A stretch of DNA of 64,000 nt from Primulina eburnea. Lineage: Eukaryota; Streptophyta; Magnoliopsida; Lamiales; Gesneriaceae. This document shows positions 21,641-34,553 of the stretch, piece after piece (position 1 is the stretch's first letter; each line of letters opens with the position of its first letter). Below the pieces are notes generated by a model. That model saw nothing but the letters and a program-made list of their open reading frames with translations, searched no databases and was not told where the DNA came from. Position numbers and translations under genes: made by a program. The stretch is taken from NCBI RefSeq assembly GCF_022965805.1, contig NW_027331346.1:62001-126000 (forward strand), written 5' to 3'.

Positions 21641-24030
21641 GGAACATAGTTCAGTTGAAAACAAAGATCCAGAATTCACAACAGGTACTATTCTTTATGA
21701 TTATATTGCATATGTATTGATATATACTAATGCATTTGTTAAGAATATCTTTGACTGAGTTGCATGGAGATATGCTGTATCTGTTGGGTTTGTATGTACT
21801 ATAGTATTGATGTCCTTGCTTGTTGAGGAAATGTGATATCAGAGATTTCTGTAGAATATTGCATATTACAGTAAGATGAGAATGAAATAGAAATAGATTA
21901 TGATGTACTTGTGTTTTCTGATTTGAACGCATTATTGATATGTATATGCTGAATGAGTACAAACATATTGTAGAATTTTTGCCAGAAATGGTAAGAGTCA
22001 GATCAGAGATGACTGATCGGTGGAGATACCACGATAAGAATTCTAGATTTAGAATTCCTTTGATATCTGTATTGTATATGACTCGATTAATACAGAAAGG
22101 AGCAGATTGCATCCCTATGTATTCAGTAGACCTACGGAAATCGAGCCTAGCATTGGCAGATTTGCCAGTGATACATGAGTTGGCTGATATTAGCTCAGAT
22201 AAGATTTCAGATTTGTGTGTTATATCAGAAAGATAGAGTTCAGAATTGAATTGAGATCAGACATTGATTGTATGTTAGATTCAGTACAGAATGAATTAAA
22301 AGAATTGAAAGATCAGTAGAAGAGTACCGACCAGGAGTACATCTGATTTAGTGATACTCTTTGGCATGTGTAGTATCTTCAGAGATGTTCTGATGATTTT
22401 ATGCTCATTGTATCTATGAGATTTTGATATATTTGCAGCATCTGATTGATTGAAGAGAATATCTGAAGATTGTATTGAATATTCTGAGAACTATAATGAT
22501 TGTATACAGAAACTATTCAGATAAGAATCCTGCTTGAAACAGATTGTATTCAGAGTATGCGTTATCTGAAGTTAGTATACAGATTGATTTTGACACAGTT
22601 GGGGTTAAGATCAATGATTGAAAGATATGAAGATCAGAAATTTCAGAAATGTCAGAATTGTCAGAAATATATTTTGTCCGATTTGGCAGATTATTTTATT
22701 CGACTGTTGCTTTATATCTACTGAGTATTATTATTGCTCTAAATCAGTATTTGAGATATCTTATATTGTTTTGGGGAGCATATTTTATTTGCAGATGAGA
22801 TATACCAGTTGATCAGAAGGTCATGAAGATAGTTATCAGAAATCCTTGTTTTATGAGTTCACTGAACTAACTAGATCTGTATAGGATATTGCTATTTCAT
22901 TTCTGATTTGATATTACTGTTGTTTTGAATCCATATATGCTACAGATTAGTGTGAACTAGAGGGAGTATATACAGTTTCCACCGAATCAGAGTTGAATTC
23001 AAGAGTTACAGTAATTCAGGAATGTGAGCAGAATGTTCAGAACTAGATTTTTATAATCAGAGCCGAATAACGGATATGTGATTTTGTGTTTTGTATGAGA
23101 TTGATTATCTTGTGATATCAGAATGTGTCAGAATTGTACAACAGAATTTGATATCGATAATCAGAGCCGAATACCAGGTAGGTATATTTTCTTTAATTTA
23201 TGTTATTAACTGATTTGTTTATGTCAGTAGTTCGAAGTTGAAATCACAGATAATGTCAGAAATGCGCTGTAGTGACTTCAATAATTGTCATGTTTGTGAC
23301 TGAGAATGTATGATATTCGAACAGATAGTTTTGATATAAACAGATTAAATCAGTTATGACAGAATGGTATTGAAATATTGGCAGAAATTGTACTGATACG
23401 TCTGAATTGCTAACAGAAAAGACAAAAAGATAGAAATTAGAAGACTTATTACAGAATTGTATGGTTCTAAATAGAAATGGGAGTATATTTCTATGGCTTT
23501 CGTAATGAAATTACCGCCATTTTCTACAGATTGTGATATGATATAATTAAGATTGACAGATTGTTCAATCTATATCTAATAGTTTGTACCAGATAACGTA
23601 CAAACATGATCCAATGACACAGATTGATGTCAGAAAAGTGGTCAGAAAGATCAGAATGCCACAGTAGATTATATCAGATTGTGACTTTTGATTGATTTGG
23701 TACTTGTAATAGAGTATATCATGAGCTTTCTCTTAGATTGTCTTACAGATTGACAGACAGTCAGAATGTACTAGCCAGATATTGGAAGATTTTGGTACAG
23801 CTTTGTGCTGGATATTAGCACTATACAGCTTTAGTGCTGGATGTTAGCACTAGTTATTATGACTTATTGTCACTGTATGAATTACTGTATGACAATAGCT
23901 ATTAAGACAGTTCAGAATGGACAGATTTAAGAAACCAACGTCGGATGATGACGATTGGTATATGGAACTGAAGATTGTATATGTCTTGGTATAAGATAAA
24001 CAGATTTGATAACAGCTGATGATACGGATA
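21641..24030 (+). pseudogene. Eroded pol of element D (PR-RT-INT remnants)
   Basis: No long frame survives, but conserved pol motifs remain in order: a protease-like TTGTIL block near 21680, the protease-RT linker (RIPLIS, MTRLIQKGAD, LADLPVIHE) at about 22045-22200, an RT active-site-like DDF near 22389-22400, an integrase core (KWEYISMAFV) near 23475-23510, and the integrase glutamate region (QSE, QILED) near 23755-23790. Spacing is compressed: the RT motif lies only about 750 bp after gag, against about 1.5 kb in element H. The sequence is full of stops and of CAGA/AGATT words. At 24031 it is replaced by the duplicated host-gene segment, so integrase C-terminus and 3' LTR are missing. Confidence 0.7.
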
Positions 24031-25465
24031 TGTATACATTGCTACCACTGTTCTCAGATAATTTGTGCCAACAACTTAAGCTATTTGCCCGAATCCTACT
24101 GTCACTTTGCTTTCACCCATTAGTTTGTGCTGTCTTTTAATCCATTGCAATGGATGCTTAAGTAGAAAAAATTAGAACCCACAAATTTAGGTGGCACTTT
24201 GCTCGCATCTGGAGTGCTATCATTCCTATCAAGTTGAATTCTGCCCATAAGGACTTCTCTTCTCGTTAAGTACAAAATTTTCAGAAAGTTTTCTCTCGCC
24301 AATATTAACAAACAAGAGGTTGTTATTCCCTGCAGATTGTAGATTTCAACAGTTAACAGAAATTAATTTCCAGATGGAATTTGTTCCCTCATCAAGCATG
24401 GCATCTGATACTTTTCTACCTTCCAACAACATGCAGCCCTGAAATTCCACGAGATCCACCCCATTCCTTATAAATGAGCATTTATCCAGCTTAATCATAC
24501 CAGCCCTGCATTCTATTTCTAGTCGCCAGTCTACCTCTCCTGCCTTGAATTGATATCCCTCTCCTATCCATATTTATAATGCACGTTTTAACAATTTTCC
24601 ATCCACTGTTCTTTCAGTACCAGCTTAAAAACATACTCATGTTTTTTTCCTTCGCCCTCTAATAGCCCCATTCCCACCAACACACCAATTACTTTCAAAA
24701 TATCGAGTTGCGGAAAAAGATAACAAGCTGATATTATATTTTAACAACCATCCAAATGACAAACTTTAGTGGTTTAATACTAGACTGACGAATCATACGC
24801 TAAGCTGGCATGTTCATATAAAAATTCAGACCCTCCCAATCACTCAAGGCTTAAAAGATACCGGGCCAATGGCTCTCTCAACAAATAGCTTCACAGTGAC
24901 CCCAGCTTACGCTCCCCCATGTTAAGCGGACTTAACCCAACTTGTACTCTTCACCCCTTCACAGAGAATGTAAAAAACGCCATGCCACCATAAAAGAAAA
25001 TAATGCAGTCAACGAACATCAAATATACCAATAACATCCAAAGATTCCATCCAGCTCACATATGGCCTTGATGCACTCAGTTTGAAAGCCAAAAAATGCA
25101 TTGGTATCTGCAGCTTCTTTATTGTTACGAATCCAGTGTATTTGACGGGGACGATTAACCTCCGAGGGCAGAAGAAAGGTTGTGGTCCCCAAGTATGTTG
25201 TTTGCGATCAACCAAATCTTGCAGAAGAAAATCAGCATGTGCACCACCATCAGAAGTGAAAGGGAATCCATATTCAACCAAAATTCGAAAGAGATCTCCA
25301 AATTGCCCACGCAGATTTCCTGCGATTTTTTTCCAGAAACTCACAATTAATGTCTCCAGCTCTCACTGCGAAATCAGCCCAGCAACCATCCTCCTTACAC
25401 ACTACGAAGCATGCTCCAAACAACTCAGCACGCTGCCCTACTGCCGTTGCTGCCTGCAAATCTTA
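24031..25465 (-). pseudogene. Exon-like fragments of an unidentified host gene (copy 2)
   Basis: This corresponds to 4435-6229 and begins abruptly inside element D at TGTATACATTGCT, a word also at 4435. It lacks the last exon-like frame of copy 1 because the duplication starts there. The best frame is 25344-25009, again with GDLFRILVEYGFPFTSDGG. It reads straight through a point where copy 1 has about 270 extra bases. Small deletions relative to copy 1 lie near 24168 and 24355. Several percent substitutions separate the copies. Function unknown. Confidence 0.35.
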
Positions 25466-26095
25466 TTAGCCATCCACAATAATAGGGGTATTTCCATCAA
25501 ATATTTGTGGGTCTCGTATTCCACATCATCAATCAAATATTTCATTACATATCACACCAACCAAATATTTATGAGTCCCACGGTTATTTTAATTAATATT
25601 TTATTTTCATTTAAATAAAATCATTCCATCACTTTCATTAATTTCATCTACTATTTGGTATTATATTTTTATTCAAATATAAAATTAATAAGTTTATAAT
25701 ACTTATTTTTAAATGACAAATTTGTAAAAAAAATAAAAAAATTTAGAATTAAAAAGTTTATAACGAATATATAAAACTAATTTAACACAAAACAATATTT
25801 ATAACATTAATAATAAAAAATTACAGACCATAAAACAACATCTATAATAATAATAATTGAAAATTAGTAATTCACGAAGATACTAAAAAATAAGACATGA
25901 AAACAGAAATTACAAACCACACATATAGTCAAATACACCATTCGTTCACTCGTCACGACGACATGTCTCCCAAATGTGTTCAACCAAATCGTGACGAAGC
26001 TGATGATGCATATGACTATCACGTAACTCTGTATTTCTTCGAAGGTATTCGCCAAATTCTATGGTTGAACACTGATTGGCTATGAAATTATCTCG

Positions 26096-26943
26096 TTATT
26101 CAAAATCCCACATTGATATGGCATGACCTTCGTCCTCAACAATCATGTTGTGTAAGATAATGCATGTATAGATGATTTCTTTGCATTTATCCATAAACCA
26201 ATGTCTCCATGAGCCTCTTATAATTGCCCAACGAGCTTGAAGAACCCCAAATGCCCGTTCAACATCTTTTCTTGCAGCCTCTTGTCTTTCTTTGAATTTC
26301 ATTCTTTTGGGATCATGTGGGCACGAAAAACTCTTCACGAAAGTGGCCCATTCCGGGTATATACCATCTGTTAAGTAGTATCTTTAGAATATTGTGCACC
26401 ATTCACAAGAAAATTAACATCCGGTGCATTTTCTTTCAAGACGTCATTAAAAAGAGACGACTCGTTAAGGACATTGATGTCATTACGAGACCCAGCCACT
26501 CCAAAAAAGGCGTGCCATATCCACAAGTCGGCTGATGCAACTGCCTCGAGCACAATTGTTGGGTAGCCATGATCGCCTCAAGTGTATTGGGCTCTCCACG
26601 CGACCGGACAATTTTTCCAAGCCCAATGCATGCAATCAAGGCTTCCTAACATGCCAGGAAAACCATGTCTTTGCTCATGCATTTCAAGCAAACGAGCGAT
26701 GTCGGTTGCGTTGGGTTTTCTTAAGTACACACGCCCATATATTTGCATAACAAATTGACAAAAGTTGGACAAGCATTCAAGTGCAGTTGTTTCACCCATC
26801 CTTAGATACTCGTCCAATTGGTCGGCTAGGCCTCCATAAGCTAGTTGGCGGATAGCCGCCGTGCATTTCTGAAGTGGGGATAAGCCTTTTCTTCTCGCAG
26901 CATCTTCTCTCCATTTAAAATATCCATCTGGATGATTTTGCAA
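26096..26943 (-). pseudogene. PIF/Harbinger transposase remnant, copy 2
   Basis: Retains the three catalytic regions seen in copy 1 (GSLDCMHWAWKN, SRNDINVL, RKDVERAFGVLQARWAI) but has lost everything upstream of LQNHPDGYFKW. It is out of frame in two places: the frameshift before the LTDGIYPEW block, identical to copy 1, and a TGA near 26578 replacing the arginine after RAQYT. At its 5' side the coding strand runs directly into ORF1 because the intergenic part has been deleted at 26943-26946. Confidence 0.88.
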
Positions 26944-26945
26944 AT

Positions 26946-28112
26946 CGCTAGATGGTTATGAAGTTGTTCATCTGTCATACCTCGAGTGTCCATTACGAGT
27001 AGTTTATGAGCTTGAATGAGTTGATCCACTTTCTTGTTGTTATTATATTCCTCCATCTGTGTTACCGATTGTTGCATAGCCTTGGTAATTTGATCAACAT
27101 GGGTCACTCTTTCTTTGCCTTTCTTTTTTGCGGCCTTATGTCCCATAGGGCGAGATCGGGCTTCATTGTACTCTGTATCAACATTTGGTATAGCATTAGA
27201 CGAGTCAGTATGTGCACCTGATGATTCAGACGTCCTTGCCTTCATTGCAGACCGGTGTCCTGAGGATTGAGGCACATACATAGGACTATCTTTAACTATC
27301 CTCCACATGTGTTCATATTGAAAAGTAGATTTGAAGATATTCTTGTATTCTTCATGAGCCCGCATCATCAAATCCTCGTCACTCCATCCACTTGGCCGAT
27401 CCGTGTACCATTTATTGTAAATTCCATTATATCTATTCACGATCCTTTTCACCGCAGCCCAGTGAGCTTTGGCTTTCTCCGCAGTCCTTTTTTTAGATTT
27501 CTTGTCTCGATTGGTATTGTAGTATTCTACAACCCGTTTCCAAAAAGACTCACTCTTCTGGGCATTACCAATGGTTGGGTCTTCGCTCATCATTGTGTAT
27601 GCTGTTGCAAGGAGCTTATCATCTGCTAATGTCCATGCTGTCCGCTTGCCACGATCTCCATCTGAATCTTGACCTGTCTCGCTTTCCTGATTGATAGTAA
27701 TATTTTCAAGTCCTATTTGGGACGAGAAAGGAGGAAATTGTGAATTTCGGAATTCATAAGGTGCTTCTAGCCCTTTATCACTGTCACTTGCATCAACACT
27801 AGCCTTTCTCGATTCAGTTGATTGAAGCACCGGTGATTGAAGAGGATTAATTCTATGGGATGGAGCTTGCACCAAATACTGGCTACTCTGCCAATATTCT
27901 GGGGGACTTGTATTCCACGGAGCTAGAGGGGCGTTCAAAAAATATGGTGGTGGATATGGAAAATGTTGCAAATTCTGTGGGTGTTGAGTAAGAAATGGAA
28001 ATGGAGGATGTTGGACACTCGGACGAACTCAAGAATTTTCTCCACTTGAACTTTCATCGATATTTGGAGAGTTCAAAAAATCCCTAAAAAAATTATTGGA
28101 ATTATTATCCAT
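26946..28112 (-). pseudogene. PIF/Harbinger ORF1 (Myb/SANT-like), copy 2, broken
   Basis: Collinear with the intact ORF1 of copy 1. The original start corresponds to 28110-28112. A C-to-T change turns an arginine CGA into TGA near 28029, about 28 codons in, and leaves an open frame only from about 27971. The Myb/SANT-like domain is present (GKRTAWTLADDKLLATAY, KSKKRTAEKAKAHW). The C-terminus is lost: after NHLAIC the frame enters out-of-frame transposase sequence (ending 26841) because about 740 bp were deleted. Confidence 0.88.
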
Positions 28113-28432
28113 TCCAAAAAATTTTTGTATGAAATTTTTTTTTTGTCAGAGAAATATTTTTATAAGATGTTAAAACTATGGATTTTAATTTCTTACAAAT
28201 TTATGTATTTATAGAATAAAATTTGAACGTTGGGTAACGTTCAAAACCCAACATTAAAAATATTCAAAGGTTTGGAAAATAGTGAAAGTTGTGCACAATT
28301 CATATCCTATATATATTTAATTATTTATATCATGATTAAATATAATTAAAAACTATTAACAAACAAAAAAAAGTAAAGGAGAAACCTGAATCACGCTGCA
28401 AGTTTCTCTCACACGCGCGTGCAATGCACACG

Positions 28433-31141
28433 TGTAACGAACCGTACTTTTCATACTTAAAATTTGCGGAAAAATTAAAAATTTTCTTAAATATAAACAT
28501 CCATACGGTCGTCACTCATCATTCATCAAAATAATATTTGAAATCAATATCGCCCACTAAAATTTGCTAAAAGAAAAGCTGCCTCATAATATCTAACATT
28601 CAAATCATAAAATCAGAGTGCAAATGTTTTCATGCTTAAAATCTTAAGAGAACGTAGGCGGTCCTCGGGTCTAGCCTCCCACTCAGTCCAAGCATGCCCC
28701 TTGGTCGCCACCTCCCGTCTCCTCATCAACTTAGTCACCTGCATCGATCAAGTCTAGTGAGTCTAAAGACTCAACACGTATAAACTGGGATAACGAGTAC
28801 TACATAATAAAATCGCATGCATCTTAAAAATAGAACGTACATAACTTGAACTTGAGCTTGCATGATAACTTGAACTTGCATACATACATAGACGTGCCAT
28901 CACGTGAAACTTTCAATATCATAACTGCATACTTGAGCATACTAAAACATACATGACTTCATCATTTTTCGTAGAGGATGTTTCAAAGCAAGTGACCCAT
29001 AGCATAATAAACGCCTGATCAGACACACAACAATACTGGGCTGACAGGGACGTATCCACTGCCGCATACATGAGATCCCCGTTCATAATTTAACGGGCTG
29101 GTTGGTCCCCATTCATAATTTAAATCTTTCCAACCACGATCTAACCCGTTCATAATTTAACGGGGCGGAGAGGTCCTCGGCCACGTTCACCGACTTCCAA
29201 ACCCATTCAGAATTTGGTCACAAGACATTTAGCATACCTCAAAAACTTAAAATATTTTCTTTGCACGTCATATATACTTACTTGGCGTTGAGGGATTCGT
29301 TGGAATTCGACTGGGGCCGTTTCTGCACACACTAACATGAACTTGCATACTTAACTTGCATAACTTAACGTAAAAATCATACTTACTCTCGAGTTCAATC
29401 ATTACTTAGGACATTCTAAAATTTCCTATGGCGCGACCTGGATAATCCTTGCGCTACACCATGACGTCTAACCTCAAAGCATACTAAATTATTTTTCCCA
29501 AAGAAAAACGAAGGACGCGGACCACGTACCTACATCCGTGTAGGGGTCCGTGTAGACTCTGGAAGTAGACACCGAAAGGAAGCAAAGGCACGGACCCCGT
29601 GTCAGGGTCCGGGTGGACAACCGTGTAGGTACTGGAAGAATACACTAAGTGAAACCCAAAGGCACGGACCCCGTGCCCTCATCCGTGTAGGGGTCCGTGT
29701 AGATACTGGAGAAAGTCGCCGAGAAGAAAACAAAGGCACGGACCCCGTGTCAGGGTCCGTGTACGGGTCCGTGTACCCACTGTGATCGCGAACTTACGAA
29801 AATTCTGTACATGCTTTGCTGAACATCCTAGACTCGATTACACGGACTATGAAACGACACCATGAGTCGTTCCTAGAACACTAAGGCATTATACCAAACC
29901 CAAGTAAACATTATCATTACCCCAAGAGTAACAAACCATCAACAACAACGACACAACTCAAAATTCAACACAATGTTACTTCCTATGACTCTTGATTCAA
30001 CTTAGTGCCTATTGACCCGAAATGGACCATTAGTGACCGTACAAATAACATAAACAAGGTACCTATACGCAGCAACGATCACCCGTCGATCCCCAACGAA
30101 GCCTGCAACAATTAAACTTCAAGGATACATCAACATCATAACTCACTCAATTTTCATCCAAAAATCTCGAATTTTATATCAAATCGAAGGCATCGAAAAT
30201 TTCTACAATTTTCTAGGTGAAAGTTTTCTCAAAATCCCGTCAGAAAAATCGCAGTTTTCAACAGAACAGTGAGTTACGGGATTTCAGATCTAAAAATTAT
30301 TTCAAACGCATTCAAACCATTTTCCGCTCAAACGACGAACGTCACACATAGATTTTCACGCATAAAAATACACAACACATCCTATGACAAGATCGATGCA
30401 GAAAGAACAGAATATACGTGCCTTTTGATATTTAAAGATACCGTAACGACGACACCGAAGCGTAGATGGAGCGAGGCTTGATCCGGGACGAACGTGGCAC
30501 CGTTTTCTTGCAATAAAAATCCACCGAAATTTGCTGGAAAGGTAAGGGGAAGGGGGCGGCTGCTTTCTACCTTAGAACCCTAGGTTTTTCTTTCTTTTAA
30601 AATCTGAAAATGAGATGTGTAGGGTGTGTTGTGTGTTTTAGTGTGTGTAAAAACGTGTAAGTGTGTGTGAGTGTGTGTAACGTGTGTGTGTGTTTTAATT
30701 AGGAGAGATTCTAGCTAAATTAACTATTTAAAATACTACTTAAAGGTTAACACTTAATAATTCACTCAAAACTCTCCAATTAAAATGATCTCACACCAAT
30801 TTTTTTAAAATTTTAAACTCTTAAATCACTAAATACATAATAATGCTTTAAAATATGAAAACTTAATAACTTATTAAAAATGCATCCTCAAATTGGAATA
30901 AAATACCATGTTTTAAATTGTCACAATCGTCACCGGTCTCTTCCTCGATCCCGCCTCGAATAATCGCCTGAAACATGAAGCTTGAAAAAGACATTTTAAC
31001 GTGTATCACAATGAACGTGAATAATTTAAAATAATGCATTTTCATAACTTATGCATGGCTAAAACTCATTTAAAAATAATTAAATGATCTAATAATTAAA
31101 TGAATGCATGGGTTATACGTGTACTGAATTTGGGCACTACA
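28433..31141 (-). repeat. 3' LTR of element H
   Basis: 2,709 bp. Contains GGTCCTCGG (28660-28668), GAGTCTAAAGACTC (28759-28772), a GC-rich tandem array (29510-29785) and a GT-rich run (about 30610-30693). It lacks about 48 bp present in the other LTR (near 37758-37803). A frame of 70 codons at 30269-30481 occurs in both LTRs but has no recognisable product. Confidence 0.92.
29510..29785. repeat. ~74-bp GC-rich tandem repeats in LTR of H (left copy)
   Basis: About 3.7 units, each beginning near GGCACGGACCCCGTG and containing GGGGTCCGTGTA, so adjacent halves (CACGGACCCC and GGGGTCCGTG) are inverted repeats. Units are separated by TACTGGAAGAA-type spacers and AAG-rich stretches. The matching array of the other LTR is at about 37125-37395. 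Confidence 0.85.
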
Positions 31142-31155
31142 GTTCCTCCCCCACT
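31142..31155 (-). other. Polypurine tract of element H
   Basis: Minus strand reads AGTGGGGGAGGAAC immediately before the 3' LTR, the expected primer for plus-strand DNA synthesis. It confirms the minus orientation. Confidence 0.85.
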
Positions 31156-31177
31156 TATAAAAATTTCGTCCTCGAAA

Positions 31178-31693
31178 TTAAGTCTTACCGAACAACTCCG
31201 GGTAGCGAAGTCTCATATCTGTCTCTGACTCCCATGTGGCCTCTTCCACTGATTGGTTTAGTCACCGAACTTTGACTAGCTTAGTCACTTTGTTCCGAAG
31301 CCTACGCTCTTGCCTGTCTAGGATTTGGACTGGTTTCTCCTCATAAGACAGGTCGGGAGCCAGCTGCAACGGCCCATAACTCAGAATATGCGAAGAATTC
31401 GCCAGATATTTCCTCAGCATCGAGACATGGAGCACATTGTGCACCCCGGCCAGATTCGGCGGAAGGGCAACACGATAGGCTAGTGTCCCAACTCTGTCCA
31501 AAATCTCGAACGGCCCAATGAACCTCGGACTCAGTTTGCTTCTCTTTCCAAATCTCATAATACCCTTCATAGGTGCTATCTTGATAAAAACGTGATCTCC
31601 TACGGCAAACTCGAGATCTCTTCTCCTTTTATCGGCATAGCTCTTTTGACGGCTTTGGGCAGTCTTCATTCTCTCATGAATCTTGACCACCAC
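31178..31693 (-). pseudogene. Element H integrase C-terminus and chromodomain-like tail
   Basis: From 31693 the frame reads the basic linker (AQSRQKSYADKRRRDLEF), then GDHVFIKIAPMKGIMRFG, the GPFEILDRVG and LHVSMLRKY motifs common to plant gypsy integrases. A TGA at 31262-31264 stands where a tryptophan is expected (LVKVRW). The following codons EEATWESETDMRLRYPELF are the chromodomain-like end of Tekay/Del integrases, which may direct insertion into heterochromatin. A true stop lies at 31178-31180. Confidence 0.85.
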
Positions 31694-31710
31694 GTCTGCA
31701 GTATATTGAA

Positions 31711-32839
31711 CTATCTCTGGACCAAGTTCTGTCCTCTCATTAACTTAATCCCAATGAACTGGTGATCTGCACTTCCTCCCGTACAACGCATCATAGGGAG
31801 CATACCAATGGATGCTTGGAAGCTATTGTTGTATGTGAACTCCACTAGAGGTAGTCTAGACTCCAAAGTTCCTTGAAAATCAATCATGCACGCTCTCAGC
31901 AAATCCTCTAAAATCTGAATCACTCGCTCAGACTGGCCATCTGTCTGCGGGTGAAAAGCTGTACTGAAAAGCAACTTTTTCCCCATGGCTGCATGTAAGC
32001 TCTTCCAGAAGGACGACGTAAACCTTGGGTCCCTGTCGGACACAATTGAAACTGGAAATCCATGTAAACGAACTATCTCCCTGAGATAAAGCTCCGCATA
32101 CTGCGTCATGGAGAAAGTCGTCTTCATCGGTAGGAAATGTGCTGATTTAGTGAGTCGGTCCACCTATAACCCAAATAGAATTCGATCCTCTGACTGATCT
32201 CGGCAACCCAACCACGAAATCCATAGTAATGTTCTCCCACTTCCACTCAGGAATGGGGAGTGACTTAACCAACCCTGCTGGCCTCTGATGTTCAGCTTTT
32301 ACTTGCTGACAAGTGAGACATTTTGATACCAATCTACGGATGTCTCGCTTCATCCCTGGCCACCAATACAATAACTGTAGGTCTTTGTACATCTTGGTAC
32401 CTCCTGGGTGAATGGAATACGGAGATGCGTGTGCCTCTGTCAAAATATCATGTCTGATCGAACCAACACTAGGCACCCACATTCTACCTCTGTATCTCAC
32501 AATGCCGTCTGAAACTGTGTACAGCACACTGCCCTTTGCTTCGTCTTTCAGTCTCCATTTCTGTAACTGCTCATCTGAAGACTGACCTGCTCGGATACGG
32601 TCTAGCAACCCAGATTTGACTATCAGATTAGACAGTCTAGGAGCTCTGCCCTCTCGATAAATCTCTAGACCAAACTTCTGAATCCCAGACTGAAGAGGTC
32701 TCTGTGCTGATAACTGAGCTATGACGGCAACTTTTCTGCTCAAAGCGTCTGCGACAACATTAGCCTTTCCAGGATGGTAGCTAATTTCGCAGTCGTAATC
32801 TTTCACAAGTTCCAACCACCGTATCTGTCTCATATTCAA
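31711..32839 (-). pseudogene. Element H RNase H end and integrase core, frameshifted
   Basis: The frame 32839-32147 has the RNase H tail (YHPGKANVVADALSRK), then the H2C2 zinc module of integrase (HPGGTKMYKDLQLLYWWPGM, CLTCQQVKAEH) and the first catalytic aspartate in WENITMDFVVGLP. One extra base near 32160 shifts to 32163-31711, which has the second aspartate in IVSDRDPRFTSSFW and the glutamate in QTDGQSERVIQILED. A further shift near 31725 separates the C-terminal part. Integrase would insert the cDNA; this one cannot be translated whole. Confidence 0.9.
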
Positions 32840-34553
32840 CTCTGCGTGAAGAAATATTTGAGACTCTTATGATCGGTGAAAATCTGGTATTTCTCGCCGT
32901 ATAGGTAGTGTCTCCAAATTTTCAGTGCAAAGACAACGGCGGCTAACTCAAGATCGTGTGTCGGGTAGTTCTTCTCGTGCAATTTCAACTGCCTGGAGGC
33001 ATAAGCTATCACCCGACCTTGCTGCATCAACATTGCGCCTAATCCGAGCTTAGATGCCTCGGTATAAAGCACAAACTCGCCTTGCCCTGTCGGCATGGTT
33101 AGCACTGGTGCTGAAATAAGAGCTTGGTTCAGAGTGTCAAAGCTCTTTTGACATTCATCACTCCACACGAATTTAGCATTTTTCTTGCTTAATGAAGTGA
33201 GTGGCACTGCTATGGACGAAAATCCCTTAATGAACTTACGGTAATAGCCTGCTAAACCCAAAAAGCTGTGGATTTCTGATGCATTCTTTGGCTCGACCCA
33301 TTCCTTAACGGCTGCTACCTTCGCTGGGTCCACCTCAATACCACTGCTAGATACTATATGCCCCAAAAATGCAACTTTCTGCAGCCAAAATTCGCACTTA
33401 CTGAACTTCGCAAATAGCTTGCGACTCTGCAAGGTCTGCAAAACTGTCCTCAAATGCTGGTTATGCTCCTCATGGCTCTTCGAGTATATGAGAACGTCGT
33501 CGATAAACATTAGGACGAACTGATCAAGGTAGGGCTGAAATACTCGATTCATGAGGTCCATGAAAATTGCTGGAGCATTCGTCAAACCGAATGGCATTAC
33601 TAAGAACTCGAAATGCCTATACCTGGTCCTGAAGGCCGTCTTGTGAACGTCTGCATCCTTAACCTTCAGCTGGTGATACCCTGATCGAAGATCTATCTTA
33701 GAGAAAACTGTAGCTCCCTGCAATTGATCAAACAAGTCATCGATTCTAGGAAGTGGGTACTTATTCTTGATCGTTACCTTGTTCAGCTCTCGGTAATCGA
33801 TGCACAGCCTCATACTCCCATCCTTCTTCTTTACGAAGAGCACTGGTGCGCCCCATGGTGAGAAACTAGGGCGGATAAATCCTTTGTCGAGGAGCTCCTG
33901 AATCTGCTGCTTGAGCTCTAACATTTCAGCTGGAGCTAATCGGTACGGTGCCTTAGAGATTGGCGCTGTGCCTGGCACGAGATCGATTGCAAACTCCACC
34001 TCTCTCTCTGGTGGAAGGCCTGTGACGTCATCAGGAAAGACGTCTGGGAAGTCTCTGACTACTGGCACCTCTGATAAAGATGGAGTGGGCACGTCAGGCG
34101 CTGAAATAATACTAGCCAAAAAGGCCTGACAACCCTTGGAAATCAACCTCCTCGCCTGCATGCACGAAATCATGCGAGGAAAGCTTCTCCATCTGGCTGG
34201 TTCAAAAAGAAACTGTTCCATGCCCGGCGGTCTAACCAAGACTGACCTCTTCTGAAAATCGATTAAGACTCTGTTCTTTGTCAGCCAGTCCATTCCCAGA
34301 ATGATATCAAACTCTGGCATTGGTAAGACGATCAAGTCGGCATACACTAGGTGGCCGTGTAGTTCTAGATCGATATCTCTGACCACGCTGGTAGCTAACA
34401 GCTCTTCCCCCGATGGGACTGTCACTGAAAAGTTCACGTCTAGGCCGATGGACTTGAGGTCCAAATGATTAGCAAACGTCTCTGATACGAAGGAGTGAGT
34501 GGCTCCTGAGTCTATCAGTGCAGTTGTGGATAATCTCTTAATAAAAATGTTTT
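32836..34553 (-). pseudogene. Element H protease, reverse transcriptase and RNase H
   Basis: Coding resumes at 34553 directly after the candidate intron. The aspartic protease has [11 protein letters not shown] near 34490-34525 and ILGMDWL. The RT spans about 34000-33200 with [31 protein letters not shown] and the catalytic FIDDVLIYS near 33485-33515. RNase H follows ([17 protein letters not shown], where the first acidic residue TDAS has become TEAS; then [11 protein letters not shown]). A frameshift at about 32845 separates it from the RNase H tail and integrase. The long open stretch (542 codons) suggests fairly recent inactivation. Confidence 0.9.

Noticed and set aside
21940..22236. 98-codon frame after gag of D as a separate gene
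   Set aside because: Its text (RIPLIS, MTRLIQKGAD, LADLPV) is the eroded protease-RT linker of pol.
30269..30481. 70-codon frame in LTR H, also at 37929-38141
   Set aside because: Present in both LTRs only because LTRs are copies; no recognisable domain and it lies against the element's transcription direction.
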